Shown here: positions 25,039-34,074 of the stretch, piece by piece | Position numbering within the stretch: position 1 is the first letter of the stretch | Layout: each line of letters opens with the position of its first letter | NCBI RefSeq assembly: GCF_028748105.1 | Contig: NZ_CP118168.1 | Coordinates: forward strand, 372,001-436,000 | Reading direction: 5' to 3' | From: Entomospira nematocerorum | Lineage (GTDB): Bacteria; Spirochaetota; Spirochaetia; WRBN01 | DNA length: 64,000 nt | The notes under the pieces: model-generated | What the model was told of the DNA's origin: nothing | Databases searched by the model: none | What the model saw: the letters and a program-made list of their open reading frames with translations, nothing else | Translations under genes and position numbers: made by a program

Positions 25039-28000
25039 ATGGCTGACAAAAAAATGGTAACCATAGACGGCACAACCGCTGCTGCCTACGTTGCCCATGC
25101 AGTTAATGAAGTAATTGCAATTTACCCAATTACTCCATCGACACCCATCGCTGAAGTTTGTGATGAATGGAGTGCACAAGGACGTACTAACCTATGGGGT
25201 AATGTTCCTATTGTTTCCGAATTACAAAGTGAGGCTGGTGCTGCTGGTGCTGTACATGGAGCTCTTTCAACTGGAGCATTAACAACAACTTTCACAGCAA
25301 GTCAGGGTCTACTTTTAATGATCCCTAACATGTACAAAATTGCAGGTGAAATGACTCCAACTGTCTTTCACATTGCTGCTCGTGCTTTGGCTATTAATGG
25401 TCTATCCATTTTTGGTGATCACTCTGACGTGATGGCCTGTCGCCAAATCGGTTGGGGAATGCTCGCAAGTAGCAACGTGCAAGAAGTAATGGATATGTCC
25501 CTTATTTCCCATGCAGCTACACTGAAAGCCCGTGTTCCTTTCATGCACTTCTTCGACGGCTTTAGAACCTCTCATGAAGTTCAGAAAATTGAAGAAATTT
25601 CTTACGATGATATGCGTGCAATGATTGATTATGAATATATTGCTGCACACCGTGCTCGATCTATGGATCCAGAACATCCAACAATGCGTGGAACAGCTCA
25701 AAATCCTGATGTTTATTTCACAGCGCGTGAAAGTATCAACCAAGAGTATGCAGAAACGCCAAATATCGTTCAGGAGTATATGGATCGTTTTGCAAAGCTT
25801 ACAGGACGCCAATACAAGCTATTTGATTACTACGGTGCTGCTGATGCAGAACAAGTTATCATTGCAATGGGATCTGGAGTTGAACCTGTAGAAGAAGCTA
25901 TTGATATGCTCAATGCACAAGGCAATAAGTATGGTCTTGTCAAAGTTCGTCTCTTTAGACCATTCTCAGCCGAACACCTCATGCAAGCACTTCCTTCTAG
26001 TGTTAAATCAATTGCTGTTCTTGATAGAACCAAAGAGCCTGGATCTCTTGGGGAACCTCTCTATGAAGATATTCGTACCGCTATTGGTGAGATGATGGGA
26101 GAAGGAAAGGCTCCATTTAAGGGTTGGCCTACTGTTGTTGGTGGACGCTATGGTTTAGGTAGTGCTGAATTTACACCTGCCATGGTTAAAGCTATCTATG
26201 ACAATTTAAAAGCTGATAAACCTAAGAATAAATTTACTGTTGGTATCACTGATGATCTCACCGAGACACATCTTGAATTTGATCCAACATTCCGCTACAA
26301 AGCACAAGGTCTCAGCCAGGCAATGTTCTATGGCTTAGGTTCTGATGGTACTGTTGGAGCAAACAAAAATTCTATCAAGATTATCGCCGATCACACAAAC
26401 AAGTATGGTCAGGGATACTTTAGCTATGACAGTAAGAAGGCTGGTACGGTTACCGTTTCTCACCTTCGTTTTGGTGAAACTCCAGTCCGTAGTCCGTACC
26501 TCATCGATAATGCAAACTTTGTTGCATGTCACAAGTTTAGTTTCCTAGAGCGTGTTGATATGCTCTCCTCCATCGAAGAAGGTGGTACATTCTTGTTGGC
26601 TAGCCCATTTGATGCAGATCGCGTATGGCCAATGCTTCCAACCAATGTTCAGAAGACTATTATCGAGAAAAAGCTTAAATTCTATGTTATCGATGCTGTG
26701 AAAATTGCACGTGAAAATGGCATGGGATCCCGTATTAACGTTATTATGCAGGTTGCATTCTTTAAGATTTCTGGTGTTCTTCCTGTTGAAGATGCAATGA
26801 AATACATCAAAGATGCTATCAAAAAAACTTACGGTCGTAAGGGTGAAGCAATCGTCGAGCAAAATATCAAAACAGTCGATGCAGCTTTCAATAACGTCTT
26901 TGAAGTTAGCTACCCAGCAGAAGTGCAAGGCAATGTCGAGATGGCAAAAGCAGTTCCAGATGATGCTCCATCTTTCGTTCGAGAAGTTCTTGCAGAGATT
27001 ATCTCTGGACGTGGTACAGCTCTAAAGACAAGCCAGCTTCCAAAAGATGGTGTCTTTCCAACTGCTACTACCAAGTACGAAAAGCGTAATCTAGCTGAGA
27101 CGATTCCAGAATGGCTTCCAGAAACTTGTATTGCGTGTGGTCAGTGTTCTATCGTCTGTCCTCATGCCGTTATCCGTATGAAAGCCTTTGCTGATGACTC
27201 TGTCTTCAAAGATGCTCCTGATGCATTCAAGCGCAAAAAGATGGCTGCAGGTCCACTCAAAGATAAAGAATTTACCATTCAAATCTCCCCAGAAGACTGT
27301 ACTGGTTGTGGTGCTTGTATCAATATTTGTCCAGCAAAAGGCAAGGCGCTTGCTTTCGTTAACCAACGTGAAGTACGTGACGAAGGTATTAAGAATTGGG
27401 ACTTCTTTATTGACAAACTTCCAGAAAGTAATGTACCTGTATCGACTGATACTCCTCTTGGGACACAAATTCGTCGACCAATGTTTGAGTTCTCCGGTGC
27501 TTGTGCTGGATGTGGTGAAACACCCTATATTAAGCTAATTACACAACTTTATGGAACAAATATGGTTGTTGCTAATGCTACCGGTTGTTCTAGTATCTAC
27601 TCTGGAAACCTCCCAACCAACCCTTATGCTCAAGACGAAAATGGCAAGGGACCAACCTGGGGTAATAGCCTCTTTGAGGATGCTGCAGAGTATGGATTTG
27701 GTATGCTCCTTTCTCATGAAAATCTCAACGCACACGCACTTGATCTCCTTGGTAAAGTGAAGGTTGATAGTGCCCTTGTAACAGCAATCAAGAATAATGC
27801 ACAAAAAACAGACGAAGAGATTGCACAAATTCGTAAAGATGTGGCAACACTAAAGGAAGCTTGTGCAAAAGACACCTCCCCAGAGGCATCCCAACTACTC
27901 TCTGTTGCTGATCACCTTGTTAAAAAGGTACACTGGATTATCGGTGGTGATGGCTGGGCCTATGATATCGGCTACGGCGGTCTCGATCACGTTCTTGCTA

Positions 28001-28572
28001 GTGGCAAAAACATTAATGTGCTTGTCATGGATACAGAAGTTTATAGTAACACAGGTGGACAGTCAAGTAAGGCTACGCCTACTGGTGCTATTGCAAAATT
28101 TGCTGCTGGTGGTAAGGCACTCACCAAGAAACCTCTTGGCTTGATGCAAGCTCTCTATGGAAATGTCTACGTAGCTCAAATCAACCTAGGTGGAAATATT
28201 TCTCAGACCATTAAATCAATCAAAGAGGCTGTTTCATATGATGGACCATCCTTAATTATTGCCTACAGCCACTGTATTAGCCATGGTATCAATATGATGC
28301 ATGGTATCGATCAGGGTAAAGAGGCTGTAACTTCTGGTATGTGGCCTCTATTCCGCTATGACCCTCGTCGTATGAATGACAACAAGAATCCATTCCAGCT
28401 CGATAGCCCTGCTCCACGAACCCCAATTGAAGACTATCTCTACAAGCAGGTTCGCTTTAAGAGTCTACAAAAAGCTAATCCAGAGCGTGCTACTGAGTTA
28501 CTTACCAAAATCAAAGAAGATATTGATCGCCAGTATAAGGAACTTAAGTATTTGGCTGATCGCCCATTCTAA
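25039..28572 (+). CDS. nifJ: Pyruvate:ferredoxin (flavodoxin) oxidoreductase
   Basis: Single-chain enzyme of 1177 residues that oxidises pyruvate to acetyl-CoA and CO2 with transfer of electrons to ferredoxin or flavodoxin, typical of anaerobes. Domains in order: pyrimidine-binding domain I (AHAVNEVIAIYPITPSTP), domain II, the gamma-type domain, the ferredoxin-like domain with two 4Fe-4S motifs (CIACGQCSIVCPHA and CTGCGACINICPA), and the TPP-binding domain with the fourth-cluster cysteines (CAGCGET) and GGDGWAYDIGYGG. All cluster cysteines are present. GAGG lies before the ATG. Single-gene unit with its own promoter and a strong terminator. Its codons look highly biased, which fits high expression. 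Confidence 0.97.
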   Translation: MADKKMVTIDGTTAAAYVAHAVNEVIAIYPITPSTPIAEVCDEWSAQGRTNLWGNVPIVSELQSEAGAAGAVHGALSTGALTTTFTASQGLLLMIPNMYKIAGEMTPTVFHIAARALAINGLSIFGDHSDVMACRQIGWGMLASSNVQEVMDMSLISHAATLKARVPFMHFFDGFRTSHEVQKIEEISYDDMRAMIDYEYIAAHRARSMDPEHPTMRGTAQNPDVYFTARESINQEYAETPNIVQEYMDRFAKLTGRQYKLFDYYGAADAEQVIIAMGSGVEPVEEAIDMLNAQGNKYGLVKVRLFRPFSAEHLMQALPSSVKSIAVLDRTKEPGSLGEPLYEDIRTAIGEMMGEGKAPFKGWPTVVGGRYGLGSAEFTPAMVKAIYDNLKADKPKNKFTVGITDDLTETHLEFDPTFRYKAQGLSQAMFYGLGSDGTVGANKNSIKIIADHTNKYGQGYFSYDSKKAGTVTVSHLRFGETPVRSPYLIDNANFVACHKFSFLERVDMLSSIEEGGTFLLASPFDADRVWPMLPTNVQKTIIEKKLKFYVIDAVKIARENGMGSRINVIMQVAFFKISGVLPVEDAMKYIKDAIKKTYGRKGEAIVEQNIKTVDAAFNNVFEVSYPAEVQGNVEMAKAVPDDAPSFVREVLAEIISGRGTALKTSQLPKDGVFPTATTKYEKRNLAETIPEWLPETCIACGQCSIVCPHAVIRMKAFADDSVFKDAPDAFKRKKMAAGPLKDKEFTIQISPEDCTGCGACINICPAKGKALAFVNQREVRDEGIKNWDFFIDKLPESNVPVSTDTPLGTQIRRPMFEFSGACAGCGETPYIKLITQLYGTNMVVANATGCSSIYSGNLPTNPYAQDENGKGPTWGNSLFEDAAEYGFGMLLSHENLNAHALDLLGKVKVDSALVTAIKNNAQKTDEEIAQIRKDVATLKEACAKDTSPEASQLLSVADHLVKKVHWIIGGDGWAYDIGYGGLDHVLASGKNINVLVMDTEVYSNTGGQSSKATPTGAIAKFAAGGKALTKKPLGLMQALYGNVYVAQINLGGNISQTIKSIKEAVSYDGPSLIIAYSHCISHGINMMHGIDQGKEAVTSGMWPLFRYDPRRMNDNKNPFQLDSPAPRTPIEDYLYKQVRFKSLQKANPERATELLTKIKEDIDRQYKELKYLADRPF

Positions 28573-28594
28573 ATTAATGTATTTCATTCAAATG

Positions 28595-28628
28595 AAAAAG
28601 TCTAGAGATCTTCTCTAGACTTTTTTTT
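28595..28628 (+). terminator. Rho-independent terminator of nifJ
   Basis: A 14-bp perfect stem (28595-28608 with 28612-28625), a 3-nt loop and a run of eight T. The -35 box of the next gene lies inside its right arm. Confidence 0.93.
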
Positions 28629-28650
28629 CAAGCTTTGTTAAAATCCACTT

Positions 28651-29544
28651 ATGATAAATAAAATTTTACTCTATTTAAAAGGGGTTGCCATCGGCATGAC
28701 AGATGTTATTCCTGGTGTATCGGGTGCAACTACTGCGATGCTTTTAGGCATTTATGATCGTATTATCCATGAAGCAAGTCATGTTACACAGTATATCAAA
28801 GATAAACAATGGAAGAAAATGTCTCCGCATGCAGTTTTTCTCCTCCCCCTCTTTTTGGGCATTGCTACTGGACTTATTCTATTTGCAAGAATCATTAAAT
28901 ACCTTCTCTTATGGTGGCCAAATGAAACACGGCTCGCCTTCGTTGGACTAATTCTTGGTTCATTACCAATGATCATTGCACATGGGAACATTCGACCTTT
29001 AACTGTGAAAAAAAGCATTTACTTTATCATCGGATCTGCTCTTATGATTGGTATTTTAATCTGGGATACACATATGCAGCAGAATAACCCTCCTGTAGAT
29101 ATGACTGTATCACACATCATTCCACTAATCAACATGAGGTATCTTTTCCGACTTTTTTATGTGGGATTGTTAGTCTCGGTTGCAACAGCACTTCCAGGGA
29201 TATCAGGAAGCCTTATTTTATTACTACTAGGAGATTATTATCATGTACTAGCGATTCTTAATAGCTGGGTGGATAACTTAATTCAACTCCACATGCAATG
29301 GACAGAATTTTTTGCACTTACTGCCTTTGCTGTCGGTTTGGGTATCGGGCTATTCTCTTATGCATTCCTCATTAGCAAACTAATGGTAAAACATGGTGAG
29401 GAACTATTCAGTTTCGCTTTAGGCTTAATTCTCTTCTCTATTATTAAAGTTTGGCCAACAGAGCCCTTAACGACCCTACATATATTGATACTCATTATAT
29501 CCGCTTCCATTCCACTACTATTAGCGCAGAAAGCGAAATCCTAA
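28651..29544 (+). CDS. DUF368 membrane protein, probable undecaprenyl-phosphate transporter
   Basis: 297 residues with about eight membrane helices. The signature KGVAIGMTDVIPGVSGATTAMLLGIYDRII at the start and a second related motif near residue 180 (ATALPGISGSLILLLLGDYY) mark the DUF368 family. Members have been shown to return undecaprenyl phosphate to the inner face of the membrane for cell-wall and glycan synthesis; that role here follows from family knowledge. There is no Shine-Dalgarno: a -10 box TAAAAT (28639-28644) ends 6 nt before the ATG, so the mRNA is predicted to be leaderless, with the -35 box TAGACT at 28616-28621. Convergent with the next gene, 4 nt apart. Confidence 0.88.
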   Translation: MINKILLYLKGVAIGMTDVIPGVSGATTAMLLGIYDRIIHEASHVTQYIKDKQWKKMSPHAVFLLPLFLGIATGLILFARIIKYLLLWWPNETRLAFVGLILGSLPMIIAHGNIRPLTVKKSIYFIIGSALMIGILIWDTHMQQNNPPVDMTVSHIIPLINMRYLFRLFYVGLLVSVATALPGISGSLILLLLGDYYHVLAILNSWVDNLIQLHMQWTEFFALTAFAVGLGIGLFSYAFLISKLMVKHGEELFSFALGLILFSIIKVWPTEPLTTLHILILIISASIPLLLAQKAKS

Positions 29545-29548
29545 TGTT

Positions 29549-30394
29549 TTATTGATCAAGAACAATAAGTACTTGAGCTCGTTGAAGCATCGATAGAGCT
29601 TCAGGAGAGGAGCGAAGTCGATCCGCATCACGAACAGAAATAACAATATCTGTCTTATTGTTATCTCCTGCTACTGCAATAGCAGAGATAACCAAGGGAT
29701 TGAATCCTACTTTAACTGGTGACCAACTACTAGAGTGTCGATCCATCGTATATTCAATACCACCTGCACTACTTTGAAAAACAGTAGGATCAATTGTTGC
29801 TAAACTCAAAAGCGTAATGCCATTTTCATCCATAATCATAGGAGCTAGGGCTGGCTCAAGCGTGCTACGCTGGTTAAATTGACCATGGACAGGAAGAGAG
29901 GAGGCCACAAAAATGACAATACCACTGTAATGAAATTCTCTTTGATTAGGCGTCATCAGTGGTAGAACTCTTTGCATAGTTTCAACACGAATATTTTTCA
30001 TGATATTATAAAAATCAAGACGATAGACAACCTCAAGTGCGGTTAAATCTGCTGTTAATGTTGCATACTCTCGTTGTGCTAAAGAGGCAGCGGCATCTAA
30101 ATTCCACTGTAAAGAACTCCGCCGTAAGAGACTTTCATGAAATGTTCCTTGAGAGTCTAAAATCACATCTCTTAGACTTTGTGCAATGAGTCGCGACTTC
30201 TCACGCTCAATCCACCCTTCTGCTCGCTGACGAGAACTTGGAAGTCCTTGCTGATCAATTGTAACAGAAAGCGTAAATCGAATCTCTCTTGTTTTCCAGT
30301 TAATATCTTTCTCTACGTTAATTTCATTATTTTGCCCATATATTGTCATAACAAAGAAAAAAACTGTAACACCGATCTGTACTAAATATTTCAT
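29549..30394 (-). CDS. Secreted protein of unknown function
   Basis: 281 residues from the ATG at 30394, chosen because AAGGT precedes it and MKYLVQIGVTVFFFVMTIYGQ forms a signal peptide; an ATG at 30406 would add four residues. The mature part begins NNEINVEKDINWKTREIRFTLSVTID and contains LQWNLDAAASLAQREYATLTADLTALEVVYRL, probably helical. GIVIFVASSLPVHGQ and ITLLSLATIDP follow, and it ends in DIVISVRDADRLRSSPEAL. I recognise no named domain. Probably periplasmic. It lies behind mltD in the same direction, 37 nt away, and may share its transcript. Confidence 0.65.
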   Translation of the reverse strand: MKYLVQIGVTVFFFVMTIYGQNNEINVEKDINWKTREIRFTLSVTIDQQGLPSSRQRAEGWIEREKSRLIAQSLRDVILDSQGTFHESLLRRSSLQWNLDAAASLAQREYATLTADLTALEVVYRLDFYNIMKNIRVETMQRVLPLMTPNQREFHYSGIVIFVASSLPVHGQFNQRSTLEPALAPMIMDENGITLLSLATIDPTVFQSSAGGIEYTMDRHSSSWSPVKVGFNPLVISAIAVAGDNNKTDIVISVRDADRLRSSPEALSMLQRAQVLIVLDQ

Positions 30395-30442
30395 GATTAC
30401 CTTCATCCCTTCTAATAGTATCGATACCTAAAGCAGAAAACC

Positions 30443-31564
30443 TTACGATATCGGTATATTTAATATTTCCCCTGGGTGAATTAATCGAGGATTTTTATGG
30501 GGGTTCGCAGCAATCAATTTTTCTGTTGAAATAGCATGCTTGGCTGCAATCCTTGCAAATGAATCACCCTTTTTAACGCGATACTTTATGAAGACATTAG
30601 GTACCCAGTCACTCGCTACAATTGCATCTGCTAAGCTTGGAGCATGGGCAGCCGGCAGTCGCATAACAAAGCTACGCCCCTTTATAGCCGGAGGTGTTAT
30701 CCCTTTTTTTAGGGATTGATTGAGTACAAATAGCTCTGCAACGTCAATACCAACTTCTTTAGCAATAAGTTCCAAGTTAATCTGTTTTTCTAGCTCTATC
30801 TCCACAAAGGCTTTCTTTTTTCCTGTATTCAATCCTTGTGGCTTCCATCGAATTGGCTTAAGTCCATAACGACGAGGCTTTTCCATAAGCCTAGAAATAG
30901 CAAGTAATTGGGGAACATATTCAGAGGTTTCTTTTGGAAGGAGTCTCTCATCATACATACTCCAAAAGCTAGGGTTTATACCCTTCCCCATGAGATACCT
31001 CTGTTGTCGACGTACCCGTGTTATACCTCCGTTATAGGCTGCAATAGCCAACAGGGGATCTCCTAATAAGTCCATCTCATCTCGAATCTTCCGTAATGCA
31101 GCATCAGTAGAGAGATAAACATCCAGTCTATCATCTCGCCATTCATCAATGATAAGACCATAGGGTAATGCTGAGGTCCGCATAAACTGCCACATACCCG
31201 TTGCTCCAGCACGTGATACAGCACTGAAGCGATATCCAGACTCCACAACAGGTAAATAGATAAGCTCTCTAGGGAGCCCGTAATAGTCTATACGTTCCAT
31301 AATATACGGGAGATAGGGTTCAGCTCGCTCTAAGCTTTCTCGAAGGAACCTCAACATTCGCTCCTGCTGATAACGATCAAAGTGCTTATCAACAGCATGA
31401 TGGATTTCTTGTTTAAGAATAATTTTATATTGAGGATCGCGTTTTATAGCACCCAAGGAAATGGGTTCATGAAGTGGCTTAGGCTTAGGCGGGTTTTTAG
31501 CTGATAAAAATCCACTACTCAATAATAATACAAATAAAATCCTATACACTATGTACATTTGCAA
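30443..31564 (-). CDS. mltD: Membrane-associated lytic murein transglycosylase D
   Basis: 373 residues. A signal peptide (to about residue 22) is followed by a soluble lytic transglycosylase domain with the catalytic glutamate E108 in PVVESGYR, then AVSRAGATGMWQFM and AIAAYNGG. A LysM peptidoglycan-binding module closes the protein (KYRVKKGDSFARIAAKHAISTEKLIAANP). It cleaves glycan strands to 1,6-anhydro ends during wall turnover. Start is TTG at 31562-31564, seven nt behind AGGAG; an ATG two codons later is an alternative. Divergent from the lipoprotein at 31623. Confidence 0.92.
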   Translation of the reverse strand: MQMYIVYRILFVLLLSSGFLSAKNPPKPKPLHEPISLGAIKRDPQYKIILKQEIHHAVDKHFDRYQQERMLRFLRESLERAEPYLPYIMERIDYYGLPRELIYLPVVESGYRFSAVSRAGATGMWQFMRTSALPYGLIIDEWRDDRLDVYLSTDAALRKIRDEMDLLGDPLLAIAAYNGGITRVRRQQRYLMGKGINPSFWSMYDERLLPKETSEYVPQLLAISRLMEKPRRYGLKPIRWKPQGLNTGKKKAFVEIELEKQINLELIAKEVGIDVAELFVLNQSLKKGITPPAIKGRSFVMRLPAAHAPSLADAIVASDWVPNVFIKYRVKKGDSFARIAAKHAISTEKLIAANPHKNPRLIHPGEILNIPIS

Positions 31565-31586
31565 CTATTTTCTCCTAGTTTTACGC

Positions 31587-31615
31587 TTGTTCTATTCTTA
31601 ATTTCATGATATGCT
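31587..31615 (+). promoter_or_regulatory. Promoter of the lipoprotein at 31623, predicting a leaderless mRNA
   Basis: TTGTTC (31587-31592), 17 nt, TATGCT (31610-31615) with the extended-10 TG. The -10 box ends 7 nt before the ATG at 31623 and overlaps the upstream in-frame ATG at 31611, which excludes that one as start. Confidence 0.6.
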
Positions 31616-31622
31616 AACAACT

Positions 31623-32516
31623 ATGAAGATACACTCATTTGTAGTTCTCTTTACTTTTATTTTAATAAGTTGTAATCAAAAGAGTCAATACTTTATTCCA
31701 CCTATTTTTCTGGGAGTCCAAAATATCTCTCATAATACTCTGACCCTCCATTTTGATCAAGATGTTATTTTACAAGATATCACCATTATCCCAGAGCTTA
31801 CAATAGAGAACATACAACATCACACAATATTTTTTCAACAAACAGAGCCATCACAGCCCTATACCCTGCAAGCACGGGCAAAATCCTCTCATACATCGCT
31901 TTTATTCTCCTTAGTATTTTGGGCAGTCCCTAAAAACCCACCACCACCTCTTGTCATCAATGAACTCTCTATCATTCACAATAAGGTAATCGTTGATGCT
32001 ATTGAGCTAAGAGCTCTAGAGGCTGGTAGCATAGTTGGAACAACGGTTTATCTAGGAACTCCTGAAAATTTTCATGCTCGCTATATCTTTCCCAACGTAA
32101 TGGTTCAAGCAGGAGACTTGATTATTCTCCACGCTGATAGACAAACTGGATTCTTTTTTCCTGACTCTCCGCGACTGAGTAACACTAGAGAGGTAATCTC
32201 CATTGCTGCTAACCCTTATACTATACCATATTATGCTGTGGCCTATGAAAAGATCCCCTCTTCTCCTGGAAATACGATATCTAAACAAAAGCGCATCTTT
32301 AACGAAAATCTTACCTATATCCAAAGACATAATCTCTGGAGCGGAGATCCTATCAATAGCCAATACGTTACAGCAACACGATCTCTCAATCGTCGATTTC
32401 TTCCTATCAATAACCCCGAGACCTATCATGCGTGGTATACAACCAATACCAAGGGATCTTCTATCGGATATCCAAATACATCCGATATTTATCAACCTAA
32501 AGCTGATCCCAAGTAA
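31623..32516 (+). CDS. Lipoprotein resembling lamin-tail-domain proteins
   Basis: 297 residues. MKIHSFVVLFTFILISC is a lipoprotein signal peptide. After a beta-rich segment comes VINELSI..NKVIVDAIELRAL..GSIVGTTVYLGTPE, then YIFPNVMVQAGDLIILHAD, the layout of the lamin-tail (LTD) fold seen in bacterial surface proteins. The end SLNRRFLPINNPETYHAWYTT....SIGYPN is also typical of LTD proteins. Role unknown, probably outer surface or periplasm. No ribosome-binding site; see the promoter at 31587. Its last 20 nt overlap the 3' end of the convergent neuB-like gene. Confidence 0.65.
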   Translation: MKIHSFVVLFTFILISCNQKSQYFIPPIFLGVQNISHNTLTLHFDQDVILQDITIIPELTIENIQHHTIFFQQTEPSQPYTLQARAKSSHTSLLFSLVFWAVPKNPPPPLVINELSIIHNKVIVDAIELRALEAGSIVGTTVYLGTPENFHARYIFPNVMVQAGDLIILHADRQTGFFFPDSPRLSNTREVISIAANPYTIPYYAVAYEKIPSSPGNTISKQKRIFNENLTYIQRHNLWSGDPINSQYVTATRSLNRRFLPINNPETYHAWYTTNTKGSSIGYPNTSDIYQPKADPK

Positions 32517-33567
32517 TTCCATCCCCTGCACGAACAGCTTTTTTAAGCGTTCGGCCAAGAACCGTATCATAATGACAGGGATGAAGTCCTGGTTGTAGTT
32601 CCTTCTCTACCCGTAATAGAGAAGTATTATCAACTGTTAAAACCGTGCCCGCCTCTAAATCGAAAAGAGCACAAATTGATCGATTTGTTCGTCCGTAATT
32701 TTGCTCTTCACTGGGAGCTAAACACTTAAATCCAGTACCTAAAACAGCCTCTAGTCTCTCCATTCCATAATCATAAGCCAATTGAGCAAAGGCTGCCTCA
32801 GGATAAACCTCTGCCATACGAATCATCTCCACCATGCTAGCAAAGGCATCTGGCTCTAAAGCAATAGGATCATCTAGACCATCATCACTATGACTAAGGC
32901 ACATGTGCTTTTCAACTACCGTAGCTCCTTGCGTCATCGCAAGAATCGGTACTAAGTAAGGATCCTTGGTATGATCAGATACACCTATACTAGTACCAAA
33001 TAATTTAGATAGATGGGGAAGTTGCCGTAAATTATAATCCTCTGGGGCAGCTGGATACGCTGTAACACAGTGAAGTAATGTCGTATTGTTCCGATCTACA
33101 TGCTCTAGTGCTAACTCAATATCACGGATATGACTAACCCCTAAACTCATATATAAGGGTAGCTTATACCCTGCACAGGTCTTAATAAGTGGATAATGAT
33201 TTAATTCAGGACTTGCGATTTTAAAACTCTTTGCTCCAATTTCAGCTAACATTTTTGCACTTTCTACACCAAACGGAGTACAGAGAAACCCTAAATGAAA
33301 TTCCTCTTCAACAATTCTTTTAAGCTCAATATAAAATTCTTTGGGTCGTTCCAACTCTTTAAATCGTTCATATAAAGAAACACTTCCACCAGGAAGAGGT
33401 ACCATACCCACCCTAGGGTGAAGAATCTCTCCTGCTATAACCCATTGAAATTTTATCATATCAGCACCAGCCTTTGCTGCCGCTGCAATCATGTTTCTTG
33501 CCTTATCTAAATCACCTAAGTGATTCGTACCTAACTCTGCGATAACTGTAATGTGATTATTCTCCAT
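32497..33567 (-). CDS. neuB: N-acetylneuraminate synthase family protein (NeuB/PseI/LegI-like)
   Basis: 356 residues. A TIM-barrel synthase domain (VIAELGTNHLGDLDKARNMI, DMIKFQ, FLCTPFGVESAKML, FKIASPELNHYPLI, VEKHMCLSH) is followed by a C-terminal antifreeze-like SAF domain (NRSICALFDLEAGTVLTVDN). It condenses phosphoenolpyruvate with an amino sugar to make a nonulosonic acid such as sialic, legionaminic or pseudaminic acid. Which of the three cannot be read from the sequence. No CMP-sugar synthetase is adjacent. ATG with GAGG upstream. The 3' end overlaps that of the lipoprotein at 31623. Confidence 0.82.
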   Translation of the reverse strand: MENNHITVIAELGTNHLGDLDKARNMIAAAAKAGADMIKFQWVIAGEILHPRVGMVPLPGGSVSLYERFKELERPKEFYIELKRIVEEEFHLGFLCTPFGVESAKMLAEIGAKSFKIASPELNHYPLIKTCAGYKLPLYMSLGVSHIRDIELALEHVDRNNTTLLHCVTAYPAAPEDYNLRQLPHLSKLFGTSIGVSDHTKDPYLVPILAMTQGATVVEKHMCLSHSDDGLDDPIALEPDAFASMVEMIRMAEVYPEAAFAQLAYDYGMERLEAVLGTGFKCLAPSEEQNYGRTNRSICALFDLEAGTVLTVDNTSLLRVEKELQPGLHPCHYDTVLGRTLKKAVRAGDGITWDQL

Positions 33568-33680
33568 AATCCTCTATCTCCTGTTGTATGCCTATCCTCA
33601 AGTGACATATGCAGCTGCACATCTAAAAGAGATGCAACATCATCATATTCTTGGAAAATAATAAGCTGTAATATCTTTAT

Positions 33681-34061
33681 TTACAAAGCAGAGTGAACCA
33701 GCCATAAAGACACACGATGTCCATCTGCATCATCATAGCGATTGAGTGCAATCCGCACTCCATCAACACAGGCCCAAGCTAGTATAATAAAAAAAGGAAT
33801 TAACATAGCAGCAATAAGCCCCATTGTCAACAAATATCGCTGCAAGGAGTACGCACTGACGCGAAGTGCATTAAACATCTCTCTGTTCATAAAATAAACA
33901 AAGAAAGCTAATGCCAATGATGTTACCGAAACAAGCATCTGAATGATGCCAATACTTCTATATCCTGTAAAAATGCGATGAAATCCGAGATACCCTGTGA
34001 AGATACATAAAATCAACGCAATCAAACGACTATGCTCGCTCACCCGCTCTGTACTAGCCAT
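33681..34061 (-). CDS. TM2-domain membrane protein
   Basis: 126 residues from the ATG at 34061. This start is chosen because it follows nadE by 13 nt and is preceded by AAGGA. The frame can be extended to 34106, but that runs into the end of nadE. It carries a TM2-like signature (RLIALILCIFTGYLGFHRIFTGYRSIGIIQML) and then two more hydrophobic segments, giving about four membrane passes. TM2 proteins are small membrane proteins of unclear function. Probably in an operon with nadE. Confidence 0.7.
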   Translation of the reverse strand: MASTERVSEHSRLIALILCIFTGYLGFHRIFTGYRSIGIIQMLVSVTSLALAFFVYFMNREMFNALRVSAYSLQRYLLTMGLIAAMLIPFFIILAWACVDGVRIALNRYDDADGHRVSLWLVHSAL

Positions 34062-34074
34062 GTACTTATATTCC

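Noticed and set aside
25402..28144. Several frames of 90-136 codons within nifJ on both strands
   Set aside because: Shadows caused by the biased codon use of nifJ; the sense gene is certain over the whole stretch.
32052..32570. Minus-strand reading frame of 172 codons opposite the LTD lipoprotein
   Set aside because: Antisense shadow: it covers the 3' half of a convincing gene and has no ribosome-binding site or known motif.
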